NCBI GenBank assembly: GCA_903926565.1
Contig: CAIYJU010000040.1
Span: 1-47,626 of the forward strand
Source of the DNA: an uncultured Bacteroidales bacterium
Lineage (GTDB): Bacteria > Bacteroidota > Bacteroidia > Bacteroidales > FEN-979
DNA length: 47,626 nt
Direction of reading: 5' to 3'
The position numbers were made by a program, and so were the translations under genes. Below the pieces are notes generated by a model. The model was not told the origin of the DNA, made no database searches, and worked only from the letters and a program-made list of their open reading frames with translations. Positions within the stretch are counted from its first letter, which is position 1, and each line of letters begins with the position of its first letter. Of the stretch, positions 9,685 through 18,683 are shown one piece after another.

Positions 9685-9723
9685 TTCAAAGTGCAAAGTA
9701 CAAAAATTCAAAATTTAAAATAG

Positions 9724-10704
9724 ATGAAAAAATTGACTTTATTACTGGCAGGGATGCTGCTTTCGGGAGGGGTTTTTGCCCAGGAAATTCATAAGATTGC
9801 TAAGGCGAAAGCTGATGTTTTGTCACAGGTTCCGGCAGATACCTCTTCAAAGCACTGGCTGGTCCAGGGAAACGGTTCACTCCAGTTTACACAGGCATCC
9901 TTCACCAATTGGTCCGCAGGAGGGCAAAACTCACTTGGCATGGTTGGATGGGTGAACTTCAAAGCCAATTACAAAAACGGCAAACATGTGTGGGGTAACA
10001 CTGTCGATCTGGGCTATGGCTTCAATATCCTGGGTCAGGGCAAGGAGGCTCAGTTTAATAAAACCGATGATAAGATTGAGATTACAACTGCTTACGGGTA
10101 TGAACTTCACAACAATAAAAAGTGGTACCTGACAGCACTCGCCAATTTCCGGACCCAATTTTCAGCGGGTTACAATTACCCTGACGACAGCACCGTGGTT
10201 TCAACATTCATGGCTCCCGGGTACCTCGTTGCAGGTCTTGGAATTACGTATGCCCCTGTGAAATGGTTTTATGTTTATGTTTCACCCTTCTCCGGGCGGT
10301 TTACCTTTGTTACCGACCAGAAGCTTGCTGATTCAGGTTCTTTTGGTCTGGAGCGTGGTAAATGGATCAACGACTCCACCTACCATCATTCAAAAGGCTG
10401 GCGGGGTGAGTTTGGTCCTTATGTCCGCGCCGACCTGAATGCTGATCTTGCAAAGAACATCAACCTCAGTTCTTCAATCGAGCTTTTCACCGATTACCTG
10501 CATAAATTCGGGAATATAGATGTAAACTGGAGTGTGCTGCTCAGCCTGAAAGTCAACAAATGGCTTGCTGCATCTATCCAGACACAGCTGATCTACGACG
10601 ATGATGTCATGATTGTAACCGACAAGGCCAAACAGCCTGAAGGAGGTCCGCGCACACAGTTCAAAGAGTTGATCGGAGTCGGACTGACCTATAAATTCAA
10701 ATAG
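9724..10704 (+). CDS. DUF3078 family outer-membrane protein
   Basis: This is a 326-residue exported protein. Residues 1-19 are a signal peptide ending FAQ. The mature part has the DUF3078 hallmark near its start (LQFTQASFTNWSAGGQNSLG), then alternating hydrophobic/polar strands with many aromatic residues, and it ends LIGVGLTYKFK, typical of an outer-membrane beta-barrel. Members are common in Bacteroidota; no biochemical role is established as far as I know. The 39-base gap after mscL holds only AAAGTGC/AAAGTAC-like words, and a strong hairpin terminator follows, so it could be co-transcribed with mscL. No partner gene suggests a function. Confidence 0.82.
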   Translation: MKKLTLLLAGMLLSGGVFAQEIHKIAKAKADVLSQVPADTSSKHWLVQGNGSLQFTQASFTNWSAGGQNSLGMVGWVNFKANYKNGKHVWGNTVDLGYGFNILGQGKEAQFNKTDDKIEITTAYGYELHNNKKWYLTALANFRTQFSAGYNYPDDSTVVSTFMAPGYLVAGLGITYAPVKWFYVYVSPFSGRFTFVTDQKLADSGSFGLERGKWINDSTYHHSKGWRGEFGPYVRADLNADLAKNINLSSSIELFTDYLHKFGNIDVNWSVLLSLKVNKWLAASIQTQLIYDDDVMIVTDKAKQPEGGPRTQFKELIGVGLTYKFK

Positions 10705-10730
10705 GAAAAACCGGCACAAATGATTTATTA

Positions 10731-10763
10731 AAATACCCGCAGCAATGCAGCGGGTATTTTTTA
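10731..10763 (+). terminator. Rho-independent terminator
   Basis: A perfect 10-bp stem (AAATACCCGC and GCGGGTATTT) with a 9-base loop runs into a T-rich tail, 26 bases after the DUF3078 stop codon. Confidence 0.85.
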
Positions 10764-10776
10764 TTGATATATTCTG

Positions 10777-10784
10777 TATTTTTG
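10777..10784 (+). promoter_or_regulatory. -7 box for small membrane protein gene
   Basis: TATTTTTG matches TAnnTTTG and ends 18 bases before the ATG at 10803, just after the terminator. Confidence 0.5.
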
Positions 10785-10802
10785 TGACAAAAGAAATATA
10801 CC

Positions 10803-11075
10803 ATGGCACATCATTCAGAACATAACGAACATTTAACCCATGAGGAGCTCAAGTTCAGGGAGCACACTGAACGCGCAGCCAATTTTACGAAGATCGACCT
10901 CTTTCGTTCAGCCCGTGAGGAATACAAGGCGGCATTGCAGTATAAGCCCGGGGATTCAGCATGCCTGAGCCAGATCGAAGTAATGAATTCACACATCGCC
11001 CGCGACCGCAAGACAGTGCTGGTGGTTGCACCGCTGGTTATCATCCTGATTGTGGCAATCGCGTTGCTGGTGTAA
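10803..11075 (+). CDS. Small C-terminally anchored membrane protein, TPR-like
   Basis: This is a 90-residue protein I do not recognise by name. The first 65 residues are hydrophilic and His/Glu-rich at the start (MAHHSEHNEHLTHEELKFRE), followed by a helix pair (KIDLFRSAREEYKAALQYKPGD) with the spacing of a single tetratricopeptide-like unit. Residues about 70-90 form one membrane helix (VLVVAPLVIILIVAIALLV), so the soluble part probably faces the cytoplasm. It is preceded by a terminator and its own -7 box, so it is a single-gene unit. Codon use and clear promoter signals support a real gene. Function unknown. Confidence 0.7.
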   Translation: MAHHSEHNEHLTHEELKFREHTERAANFTKIDLFRSAREEYKAALQYKPGDSACLSQIEVMNSHIARDRKTVLVVAPLVIILIVAIALLV

Positions 11076-11084
11076 TATTATAAC

Positions 11085-11189
11085 AACCACTGAGGCACTA
11101 AGATCACATAGAAACACTAAGATAATGAGGTATTGATGTTTGTTTCAAAATACTTAGTGCATCCTGGTGTTCTTAGTGTCTCGGTGGTT
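11085..11189. repeat. Imperfect long inverted repeat, AACCACTGAG type
   Basis: The left arm begins AACCACTGAGGCACTAAG (11085-11102) and the right arm ends CTTAGTGTCTCGGTGGTT (11172-11189). They are inverted copies with two mismatches, and inner CACTAAG/CTTAGTG words extend the pairing. It fills the gap before the branching-enzyme gene and belongs to the family also seen near 20.6-20.9, 26.3 and 38.6 kb. Confidence 0.75.
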
Positions 11190-11212
11190 TTCTACTTATA
11201 TTGTCGGAAACC

Positions 11213-13243
11213 ATGAAAGAAAAGAAGATAAAACCGATAGCCCTGGTTGGGAACGATCCGTGGCTTGAACCGGTTGAAGAAGATATTACAGCACGTTACG
11301 ATCGTTATCGGCAAACGCTTCAGGAAATCGAACAAAACTGGAAAAGCCTCAGTGAATTTGCAAACGCATACCAGTTTTATGGATTTCACTACGACCGCGT
11401 TCAAAAGGGATGGTATTACCGTGAATGGGCGCCAAAAGCACAGGATCTCTACCTTTTCGGAGATTTCAACAACTGGCAGCGCTATTCCCACCGTCTTACC
11501 CCAAATAAATATGGTCAATGGGAAATTTTCCTTCCTGACGAAGAGTACAAGGACCGGTTAACACACCAAAGCCGGGTAAAGGTAATGGTACATTCCGATG
11601 CAGGCTGGCATGAAAAGATTCCTGCCTATATCAGGCGTGTGGTACAGGATGTAGCAACACTGGGATTTTCTGGTCAGCACTGGGCTCCGCCCCATCCGTT
11701 CGACTGGTCAGACGACCACTTCGATCTTAACCAGCTCAACGAAATGCTGATATACGAATGCCATGTGGGCATGGCACAGGAAGAGGCGTCGGTGGGCACA
11801 TTTGCTGAATTTGCCGATTACCTCATTCCGTACATTAAGAACTCCGGATATAATACGATCCAGCTGATGGCCGTTGCTGAACATCCGTATTACGGTTCAT
11901 TTGGTTATCATGTCACGAATTTTTTCGCGGTCTCTTCGCGTTTTGGAACACCGGAAGAGCTGAAGTACCTTATTAAGAAGGCCCACGAACAGGGTATTGC
12001 CGTACTGATGGATGTCGTTCACTCTCATTCTGCAAAGAATACCATGGAGGGACTCAACCAGTTTGACGGGTCTGATGATCAGTATTTTCATCCCGGCGAC
12101 CGTGGGAACCATCCTCACTGGGATTCGAAATGTTTCAATTACGGGAAGCGGGAAGTGCTTCAATTTCTTCTGTCCAACATCAAATTCTGGCTCAAGGAGT
12201 TTCATTTTGATGGTTTTCGCTTTGATGGCGTTACCTCCATGATGTATTTTGACCATGGATACAGGGAAGTCTGGGACCGTGACGGTTACTTTAAAGACGG
12301 CGTCGAATGGGATGCACTAATTTACATGCAACTTGCCAACGCCCTTATACACAAGGTTAAACCTCATGCAGTCACGATTGCAGAGGATGTAAGCGGGATG
12401 CCCGGACTCTGCCGGCCTGTACGTGAAGGAGGCATCGGATTTGACTACCGGCTTGCCATGGCCATCCCTGATTACTGGATTAAAGTACTGAAGGAAAAGA
12501 AGGACGAGGAGTGGGATATCCACGAATTATGGTCTGTGATGACCGACCGCCTTCCGGACGTAAAAACCGTTGCATACTGCGAATCTCATGACCAGGCGCT
12601 GGTTGGCGACCAAACCATCGCCTTCAGGCTGATGCAGAGCGAGATCTATTTCAAAATGAGCCGCAAGGATGAAAGTCATGTCATCGACAGGGGCATCGCA
12701 CTTCACAAAATGATCAGACTGATCACAATCGGTCTTGGCGGGCAGGCTTACCTGAACTTCATCGGCAACGAATTCGGCCATCCCGACTGGGTTGATTTTC
12801 CCCGGGAAGGAAATAACTGGAGCTTTCAGTATGCCCGTCGTCAGTGGTCACTGCTGCAGAACCCCGATCTGAAATACAGGTTCCTTGCTGCCTTTGACAA
12901 GGAAATGATTGCTTTGGCCAGGAACTACAAGCTATTCGATGCCGGTTTTGCCGACCAGTTAAATATGGACGGGGAAAATCAGACGATCATATTCAAGCGG
13001 CAGGGCCTCATCTTTATTTTCAACTTTCATGTAAGCAAATCCATTCCTGATTATCAGTTTGCTGTTCCGGAACCAGGTGATTACCGGATTATCCTCAATA
13101 GTGACCGGGCAGATTTCGGCGGACATGAGAGGGTGAATGAAAAACTGGTTTACACCACTGTTTATCGTCCGGATGATGATACCCACCTTTTGATGGTCTA
13201 TAATACCAATCGTACTGCGCTTGTCTTTGAGCGAGTAAGTTAA
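11213..13243 (+). CDS. glgB: 1,4-alpha-glucan branching enzyme (GH13)
   Basis: This 676-residue cytoplasmic enzyme cuts an alpha-1,4-glucan chain and rejoins it by an alpha-1,6 bond during glycogen synthesis. An N-terminal CBM48-like region (about 55-160, with YREWAPKAQDLYLFGDFNNW) precedes the GH13 barrel. Catalytic residues are Asp338 (GFRFDGVTS), Glu391 (AEDVSG) and Asp460 (ESHDQ); a C-terminal all-beta domain ends the protein. Motifs such as SFGYHVTNFFAVSSRFGTP and the compact N-terminus resemble the eukaryotic-like branching enzymes (GH13_8) more than E. coli GlgB. The ATG at 11213 is preferred over an in-frame TTG at 11201. No other glycogen-synthesis gene (glgA, glgC) is in the window. 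It opens the starch locus and would store imported maltodextrin as branched glycogen. Confidence 0.93.
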   Translation: MKEKKIKPIALVGNDPWLEPVEEDITARYDRYRQTLQEIEQNWKSLSEFANAYQFYGFHYDRVQKGWYYREWAPKAQDLYLFGDFNNWQRYSHRLTPNKYGQWEIFLPDEEYKDRLTHQSRVKVMVHSDAGWHEKIPAYIRRVVQDVATLGFSGQHWAPPHPFDWSDDHFDLNQLNEMLIYECHVGMAQEEASVGTFAEFADYLIPYIKNSGYNTIQLMAVAEHPYYGSFGYHVTNFFAVSSRFGTPEELKYLIKKAHEQGIAVLMDVVHSHSAKNTMEGLNQFDGSDDQYFHPGDRGNHPHWDSKCFNYGKREVLQFLLSNIKFWLKEFHFDGFRFDGVTSMMYFDHGYREVWDRDGYFKDGVEWDALIYMQLANALIHKVKPHAVTIAEDVSGMPGLCRPVREGGIGFDYRLAMAIPDYWIKVLKEKKDEEWDIHELWSVMTDRLPDVKTVAYCESHDQALVGDQTIAFRLMQSEIYFKMSRKDESHVIDRGIALHKMIRLITIGLGGQAYLNFIGNEFGHPDWVDFPREGNNWSFQYARRQWSLLQNPDLKYRFLAAFDKEMIALARNYKLFDAGFADQLNMDGENQTIIFKRQGLIFIFNFHVSKSIPDYQFAVPEPGDYRIILNSDRADFGGHERVNEKLVYTTVYRPDDDTHLLMVYNTNRTALVFERVS

Positions 13244-13258
13244 CCTGCAATATTTTCG

Positions 13259-13266
13259 TATCTTTG
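13259..13266 (+). promoter_or_regulatory. -7 box for T9SS repeat-protein gene
   Basis: TATCTTTG matches TAnnTTTG, 31 bases before the ATG at 13298 and within the 54-base gap after the branching enzyme. Confidence 0.5.
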
Positions 13267-13297
13267 CGCGACAATTCTGAGCTAAATTTACGATTCT

Positions 13298-14941
13298 ATG
13301 GTTCTGTTCATGCCTTCGTCCAACATTCGGAAACTCACCCTGATGCTGGCCATTCTACCCGTTTTATATCTCTCCGTTTTTGCCCGTGGCAATGTTTATG
13401 CCAGTTCTGACACAACATGGTCAGTTGCATTCCGGCTGAACATGTCGAAAGCGGTGAGTCAACACATCTTTGTTCCTGACTCGGATTATGTTTACGTCAT
13501 CATTGACCATGGAATACTTCCGCTAAAACTTGTCCCGGGACCTGGCTTAACTTATACCGGAACCCTTTTTGACCAGCTCGATTCAGGAGTGATCTATAAT
13601 TATCATTTCAGGATCAACGATTCAATTTCTGAAACAGTCAACAGGACATTAAAACCAGTGCCCGGTATTGTGAGTGTTTCAGCATGGTGGAACAATGAGC
13701 CGCTGAACATCACGACCTTTGTGGTGAACATGCAATACGCAGTACAATATTCCATTTTCAATCCTGTAACGGATTCAGTGTGCCTTGTCGGAACCATGAA
13801 CAACATGCTGGGATCCCCCAAAATGCAGCAGATAGGCACAACATTTAATTATGTGTATTCAGACAGTCTGCTTAATCCGGGCGCTGTGTATCAATATAAA
13901 TACCGTATCAACCTGGGCGACACCGCGAGCGGCCAGATGGAGTTGGTCAACCAGCCAAACAGGCTTATCCGGATTCCCGACACCCTGCTCACTGTTTCAA
14001 ACGATTTCAATAATTTCAACCCGGCAAAACGGTTAATGACCTTTCAGTGCGACCTGGGCTATTATGTGAAATCCCACCATTTTAATGTCGCCAGCGACTT
14101 TCTCGACGTAGCCGGAAATTTCAATGGAAATGGTGCCAATGACATTTTGTTCGACACCAACCACGACACCATCTACTCCCTTGATATGTATTTGGATACA
14201 ACATGGATCCATCAGGGGCCCCTTGCATTCAGATTCCGTATCAACGGTGACTGGAACAGTGCAGAATTACAAGGTAAACCCGACAGAAATTACACTTTCC
14301 ATGATACAATTAACCAGAACCCCAACCTGTTCAGTTGTTATTACAATAACCTGAACCCTTATATTTCAACATCCCCGTGGGTGTATGATGTTGCGATACA
14401 GGGCGTATTGGTCTACAAAAAATTCCTGAGCGGTATCTATTCGTATGAAAATGTAAATGGCATCCCGGAGGGCATCTCGACTTACCGCTGGCTTCGGAGT
14501 CCCAATGCACAGGGTACAGAAGCAACTGCCATCGATTCAGCGACCAGAATAACCTACCAGGTTGACACGCTCGACATCGGGAAATGGCTTGTTTTTGAGG
14601 TAACACCAAAGGCAGCCGGCGGGGATTCTGCCACTGGTCAGCCTGTCAGGGTGGTTTCGTCAAACAGTATTTCAGGATGGGATGTCGGGCTGAATGAATT
14701 TTCAGCCTTGATCAGCCGGGTTTATCCCAACCCTGCCAGGGAGCAAATAACTGTTGAATCGGCGAAAGAGATTGACCGGGTTGAACTGATCAACTATCTG
14801 AACCAGATTGTTATGATTAAAGACAACATCGGGTTAAAATCAGTTACGATACCGACAGGTTCCCTGCCGGGGGGGCTCTATCTTTTAAAAGCCACCACGA
14901 AATCATCAGAGTCGGGGATTGTAAGAGTTATCAAACTCTGA
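13298..14941 (+). CDS. T9SS-secreted protein with repeated starch-module-like units
   Basis: This is a 547-residue exported protein. A signal peptide covers about residues 1-36 (start at 13298 or the in-frame ATG at 13310). Residues about 40-360 contain three or more related units of about 100 residues, each with a Y/F-x-FRIN core followed by an acidic residue and a short R/N-rich stretch: YNYHFRINDS, YQYKYRINLGD and LAFRFRINGDW. This pattern resembles CBM20/CBM48-like or related immunoglobulin-type folds fused to amylases, but no catalytic motif is seen. Residues about 470-547 are a type A T9SS sorting domain (RVYPNPAREQITV, ending SGIVRVIKL). Its position between the branching enzyme and the transporters suggests a surface glucan-binding protein; that function is inference. 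Confidence 0.72.
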   Translation: MVLFMPSSNIRKLTLMLAILPVLYLSVFARGNVYASSDTTWSVAFRLNMSKAVSQHIFVPDSDYVYVIIDHGILPLKLVPGPGLTYTGTLFDQLDSGVIYNYHFRINDSISETVNRTLKPVPGIVSVSAWWNNEPLNITTFVVNMQYAVQYSIFNPVTDSVCLVGTMNNMLGSPKMQQIGTTFNYVYSDSLLNPGAVYQYKYRINLGDTASGQMELVNQPNRLIRIPDTLLTVSNDFNNFNPAKRLMTFQCDLGYYVKSHHFNVASDFLDVAGNFNGNGANDILFDTNHDTIYSLDMYLDTTWIHQGPLAFRFRINGDWNSAELQGKPDRNYTFHDTINQNPNLFSCYYNNLNPYISTSPWVYDVAIQGVLVYKKFLSGIYSYENVNGIPEGISTYRWLRSPNAQGTEATAIDSATRITYQVDTLDIGKWLVFEVTPKAAGGDSATGQPVRVVSSNSISGWDVGLNEFSALISRVYPNPAREQITVESAKEIDRVELINYLNQIVMIKDNIGLKSVTIPTGSLPGGLYLLKATTKSSESGIVRVIKL

Positions 14942-14943
14942 GT

Positions 14944-15681
14944 TCACATCAGCAGAAAATCCAGATTTTCATTTTCTGTGAACTCCTGGGCTTCCATTCC
15001 AAAGCGAAACAATCTCAACGGGCGGCTCCCAACAAGGTTCATCGTATCGCCGATCACTTTCAAAAGACACCCTTCACGCAACCCCACCACGGTGACGTCG
15101 CGATTCACAGTGAGAAATTCAAGGATCCGCTGCTCCCGGGTTTCACCTGCATGGCCTGCGGGGTTGGCATCGAGGTAATGAGGGTTGATTTGAAACGGGA
15201 TAAACTTAAGGCAGTTGAACGATGGTGGTTCACAAATCGGCATGTCGTTGGTGGTTTTCATGGTCGGGCAGGCCACATTGGCGCCTGCACTCCAGCCTAT
15301 AAAAGGGATGCCCCTGAATACTTTTCTGCGGATGGCCTCCATAACGCCAAGTTCCTGCATCATCAGCGTCAGGTGGAAGGTATTTCCGCCACCGATCACT
15401 ATTGACTCAGCTTCATTCACTGCAACTACCGGGTTCGGCTCACGATGGATAGAGTGTAAGACAAACCCCATCTCCTTGAAAATTTTCTTTACACGGTCTT
15501 CATAAAGGTCAAACGATTTTTCCACACCCGACGAAGTCAGGTTAACACCTGCATAAGGGATGAATAAGACTTTTCGCACCCCAAACCCGGAAAGGAAATC
15601 CTTAATATGAGTTCGGGGCCAGGCAAGATATTCCTCCCCTGCATTGGTAGAGTTGCTGATCAATAAAAGATTTCGGATCAT
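14944..15681 (-). CDS. pepE: Dipeptidase E-like peptidase (S51)
   Basis: This 245-residue cytoplasmic serine peptidase of family S51 cleaves Asp-X dipeptides in characterised members. The nucleophile is Ser131 in GWSAGANV. Asp146 and His168 (INPHY) lie at exactly the spacing of Ser120/Asp135/His157 in the Salmonella enzyme. VIGGGNTFHL (about 95-104) is the usual upstream loop. It lies on the opposite strand within the starch locus, with only two bases between its stop and that of the T9SS gene, and is divergent from the first MFS gene. No link to glucan metabolism is evident, so it is probably a passenger. Confidence 0.9.
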   Translation of the reverse strand: MIRNLLLISNSTNAGEEYLAWPRTHIKDFLSGFGVRKVLFIPYAGVNLTSSGVEKSFDLYEDRVKKIFKEMGFVLHSIHREPNPVVAVNEAESIVIGGGNTFHLTLMMQELGVMEAIRRKVFRGIPFIGWSAGANVACPTMKTTNDMPICEPPSFNCLKFIPFQINPHYLDANPAGHAGETREQRILEFLTVNRDVTVVGLREGCLLKVIGDTMNLVGSRPLRLFRFGMEAQEFTENENLDFLLM

Positions 15682-15730
15682 AAGGTTCTTTTGGGCTATA
15701 AAAGTAATAGAAAGTTCTTACTTTTGAGCC

Positions 15731-17071
15731 ATGGAAAAAATAAAAAAAATAAATCCCGCCGGAAAAAAACCCACGCTTCGATTCTGGCAAGTGTGGAACA
15801 TGAGTTTCGGGTTCCTGGGGATACAATTTGGATTTGCACTTCAAAACGGAAATGCCTCCCGCATCCTGCTGACTTTTGGAGCTGACGTTCATCAGCTCAG
15901 CTGGTTTTGGCTTGTAGCGCCAATCACAGGCATGATCATCCAGCCCATTGTGGGCTACATGAGTGATAAAACCTGGAACAGACTTGGCAGGAGAAGACCC
16001 TATTTTCTTGTTGGCGCCTTACTGACCAGCATCGCCCTGGTACTCATGCCCAATGCACCCCACCTTGCCTCTTTTATCGCCCCCATGTTTATTGGCGGAG
16101 GTTTGCTGATGATCATGGATGCTTCAATCAATATTTCCATGGAACCTTTCAGGGCGCTCGTTGCCGATAAACTGCCCGAAGAACAGCACACACTTGGCTT
16201 TTCAATGCAGACCCTGCTCATCGGGATCGGAGCGGTTGTCGGTTCATGGCTTCCTTACATACTGGGCAACTGGATGGGAATTTCTAAAAACTCCGGGGCT
16301 GACGGGCTTGTTCCCGACAATGTGACCTACTCCTTTTATATCGGCGCCATCGTCCTGCTGGGTGCCATTCTCTGGACAGTCTTCACCACAACCGAATATC
16401 CTCCTGAACAGTTAAGCCAGGAGGAAAAAGATGAAAAACCCGGTAAGTTTGTGATCCCTCCCGTCATGATTAAATTGCTGCTGGTTCAGTTTTTCTCATG
16501 GTTCGCTCTCTTTTCAATGTGGGTGTATACCACTCCTGCTGTCGCCCTTAAATTTTATGGGACCTCAGATCCAAATACCCCGCTTTTTCAGGAGGCAGGC
16601 GATTGGGTTGGTATTTTATTTGGGATATACAATGGTGTTTCAGCGGTTATCGCCATGCTGCTGCCTGTCGTTGCCAGGAGGTTTTCAAAAAAGTTCACCC
16701 ATGCATTGGCCCTGTCAATCGGCAGCCTGTCATTGCTTTCATTCCTGGTAATCAGCAACCCCTATATGCTGATCATCCCCATGATCGGTATCGGTATTGC
16801 CTGGGGGAGCATCCTGGCCATGCCTTATGCCATGCTTGCAAGTTCTATACCTGCCAGAAAAATGGGAGTCTATATGGGGCTGTTCAACATGTCCATTACC
16901 ATTCCCCAAATCGTCAGCGGCGTGATCGGCGGGTTTATACTGAAATATTTCTTTGCCGATAATCCGATTCTTTGTATCGTGATGGCCGGAATCAGTATGT
17001 TCCTTGGAGCCATAAGCGCCATGTTTATAAAAGAAAAACAACAAGTGGAGAAACTAACAAATACTTTATAA
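15731..17071 (+). CDS. MFS sugar transporter, SLC45-like (maltose/maltodextrin?)
   Basis: This is a 446-residue inner-membrane transporter with about 12 hydrophobic segments. The motif GYMSDKTWNRLGRRRPYF after the second segment is the major-facilitator signature in the form typical of SLC45/GPH-like sugar carriers. The opening FWQVWNMSFGFLGIQFGFALQ is also characteristic. Its stop is one base before the GH77 gene, so the two are surely co-transcribed; the carrier probably brings maltose or short maltodextrins to 4-alpha-glucanotransferase. Substrate is inferred from context. A second, clearly related carrier lies at 21005-22288. A TACTTTTG at 15719-15726 is too close to the ATG to fit a normal promoter for this start. 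Confidence 0.88.
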   Translation: MEKIKKINPAGKKPTLRFWQVWNMSFGFLGIQFGFALQNGNASRILLTFGADVHQLSWFWLVAPITGMIIQPIVGYMSDKTWNRLGRRRPYFLVGALLTSIALVLMPNAPHLASFIAPMFIGGGLLMIMDASINISMEPFRALVADKLPEEQHTLGFSMQTLLIGIGAVVGSWLPYILGNWMGISKNSGADGLVPDNVTYSFYIGAIVLLGAILWTVFTTTEYPPEQLSQEEKDEKPGKFVIPPVMIKLLLVQFFSWFALFSMWVYTTPAVALKFYGTSDPNTPLFQEAGDWVGILFGIYNGVSAVIAMLLPVVARRFSKKFTHALALSIGSLSLLSFLVISNPYMLIIPMIGIGIAWGSILAMPYAMLASSIPARKMGVYMGLFNMSITIPQIVSGVIGGFILKYFFADNPILCIVMAGISMFLGAISAMFIKEKQQVEKLTNTL

Positions 17072-17072
17072 C

Positions 17073-18578
17073 ATGTTGAAAGAAAGATCAAGCGGAATAT
17101 TACTGCACCCCACTTCCCTTCCCGGAAAATACGGGATTGGCACTCTTGGTAAAGCTGCATTTGAATTTATAGATTTTCTCGTTAACGCTAAACAGCAATA
17201 CTGGCAAATCCTGCCGCTCGGCCCTACCGGATATGCCGACTCACCATACCAGTGTTTTTCGGCACATGCCGGCAACCCCAACCTCATCGACCTCGATCTC
17301 CTCGTAAAAACAAGACTGCTGCATGCTGATGATCTTTCAGAATACCCGCATTTCTCAACCGAACGCGTTGATTTTGAAGGTGTTCAACAAACCAGGTTAT
17401 CCTTGTTGCAGAAAGCCTATCATGCATTCACCCTGTATGCGGATAACCTTGAAAAAGTCGCATACCGCAACTTCCTTAAGGACCAGTCAAAATGGATCAA
17501 TGACTATGCACTTTTCAGGGCCATCAAGGCAAATCGGGACCAAAAACCTTGGTACCACTGGGAAAATCCGCTTAAAATGAGGGATCAGGAAGCCGTCAAG
17601 GCTATCCAGGCGACACTTCATGATGAGATCGATTTCCATAAATTCATGCAGTTCCTCTTCTTCAGGCAATGGAATGCAGTGAAAGAATATGCCCACAGCC
17701 ATAAAGTTAAAATCATTGGTGATATCCCGCTGTATGTGGCACTCGACAGTGCCGATGCGTGGGCCAATCCTGAAATTTTTGAATTTGACGAGCAAAGGAA
17801 CCCAATCCGGGTGGGTGGTGTTCCACCTGATTACTTCAGTGAAACTGGCCAATTGTGGGGTAATCCGCTTTTCCGCTGGGACAAACTGAAAGAGACAGGC
17901 TACCAGTGGTGGATCGACCGTATCAGGACCAACCTTAACCTTTATGATATCATTCGCATTGACCATTTTCGCGGATTTGCAGCTTATTGGGCCGTACCTT
18001 ATGCCGAAAAGACTGCCATCAACGGGGAATGGGTTCCTTGCCCTGGTAAAGAGTTCTTTGACGCCCTGCAGTCAGAATTCGGAAACCTTCCGATTATCGC
18101 AGAAGACCTGGGTGTCATCACGCCGGATGTGGAGGAGTTGCGCGACGGGTTTGACCTGCCTGGCATGAAAATTCTTCAGTTTGCCTTCGATTCGTCGGAA
18201 GCCAACGATTACATTCCGCATAACTATGTGAAAAACTGCCTGGTATATACCGGAACTCACGACAATGACACTGTTGTCGGATGGTTTAACAATGCCACAG
18301 AAGAGGACCGCAAATATGTTATCGACTACCTGCACACCAGTGAACATGAGATTCATTGGGCGTTTCTGAGGCTTGCATGGTCGTCGGTGGCTTATACTGC
18401 CATCGTACCGATGCAGGACCTGCTCGGCCTCGATACTTCAGCCCGTATGAACCTTCCCGGAACCACCCAGAATAACTGGCAATGGCGGGTAAATGCCCAC
18501 CATTTCACGCCTGAACTTGCATCGCGGCTTGCACATCTCACAACACTTTATGGAAGGGCAAAAAAAACAAAAAAATAA
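17073..18578 (+). CDS. malQ: 4-alpha-glucanotransferase (GH77, amylomaltase)
   Basis: This 501-residue cytoplasmic enzyme transfers alpha-1,4-glucan segments between maltodextrins and releases glucose. The start RSSGILLHPTSLPGKYGIGT is the family signature. Catalytic residues are Asp297 (IIRIDHFRG), Glu344 (IIAEDLG) and Asp397 (GTHDNDT). The length matches the compact bacterial amylomaltases without N-terminal starch-binding domains. It follows the MFS carrier by one base, implying coupled import and processing, and is followed by a 181-base gap containing REP-like palindromes. Confidence is high from the complete motif set. Confidence 0.96.
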   Translation: MLKERSSGILLHPTSLPGKYGIGTLGKAAFEFIDFLVNAKQQYWQILPLGPTGYADSPYQCFSAHAGNPNLIDLDLLVKTRLLHADDLSEYPHFSTERVDFEGVQQTRLSLLQKAYHAFTLYADNLEKVAYRNFLKDQSKWINDYALFRAIKANRDQKPWYHWENPLKMRDQEAVKAIQATLHDEIDFHKFMQFLFFRQWNAVKEYAHSHKVKIIGDIPLYVALDSADAWANPEIFEFDEQRNPIRVGGVPPDYFSETGQLWGNPLFRWDKLKETGYQWWIDRIRTNLNLYDIIRIDHFRGFAAYWAVPYAEKTAINGEWVPCPGKEFFDALQSEFGNLPIIAEDLGVITPDVEELRDGFDLPGMKILQFAFDSSEANDYIPHNYVKNCLVYTGTHDNDTVVGWFNNATEEDRKYVIDYLHTSEHEIHWAFLRLAWSSVAYTAIVPMQDLLGLDTSARMNLPGTTQNNWQWRVNAHHFTPELASRLAHLTTLYGRAKKTKK

Positions 18579-18600
18579 ATATGACCGCTGAAAATAATAT

Positions 18601-18665
18601 CGCACCTACGGCGCGAATTGTTACCGAACCTCAACATGCTACCAATATTTCGCTCCTACGGAGCG
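18601..18665. repeat. REP-like palindromes between malQ and neopullulanase gene
   Basis: Two short hairpins lie here: GCACCTACGGCGC (18602-18614, one mismatch) and CGCTCC-TAC-GGAGCG (18651-18665, perfect). The second is preceded by CTACCAATATTT, which resembles the CTACCCATATTT flank of the composite elements near 20.8 and 34.0 kb, so it looks like a variant of the same family. Confidence 0.7.
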
Positions 18666-18683
18666 AGCGTTACACGTAACCTT

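Noticed and set aside
9204..9689. A 161-residue open frame antisense to mscL
   Set aside because: It mirrors the mscL coding region, and its Ser/Thr/Met-rich translation is typical of reverse-strand artefacts.
15719..15726. TACTTTTG as promoter of the first MFS gene
   Set aside because: It matches TAnnTTTG but ends only four bases before the ATG, so transcription would start inside the gene; probably chance, unless the real start codon is further downstream.
18581..18679. A 32-codon open frame after malQ
   Set aside because: It is made of the REP-like palindromes and has no protein-like features or conserved context.
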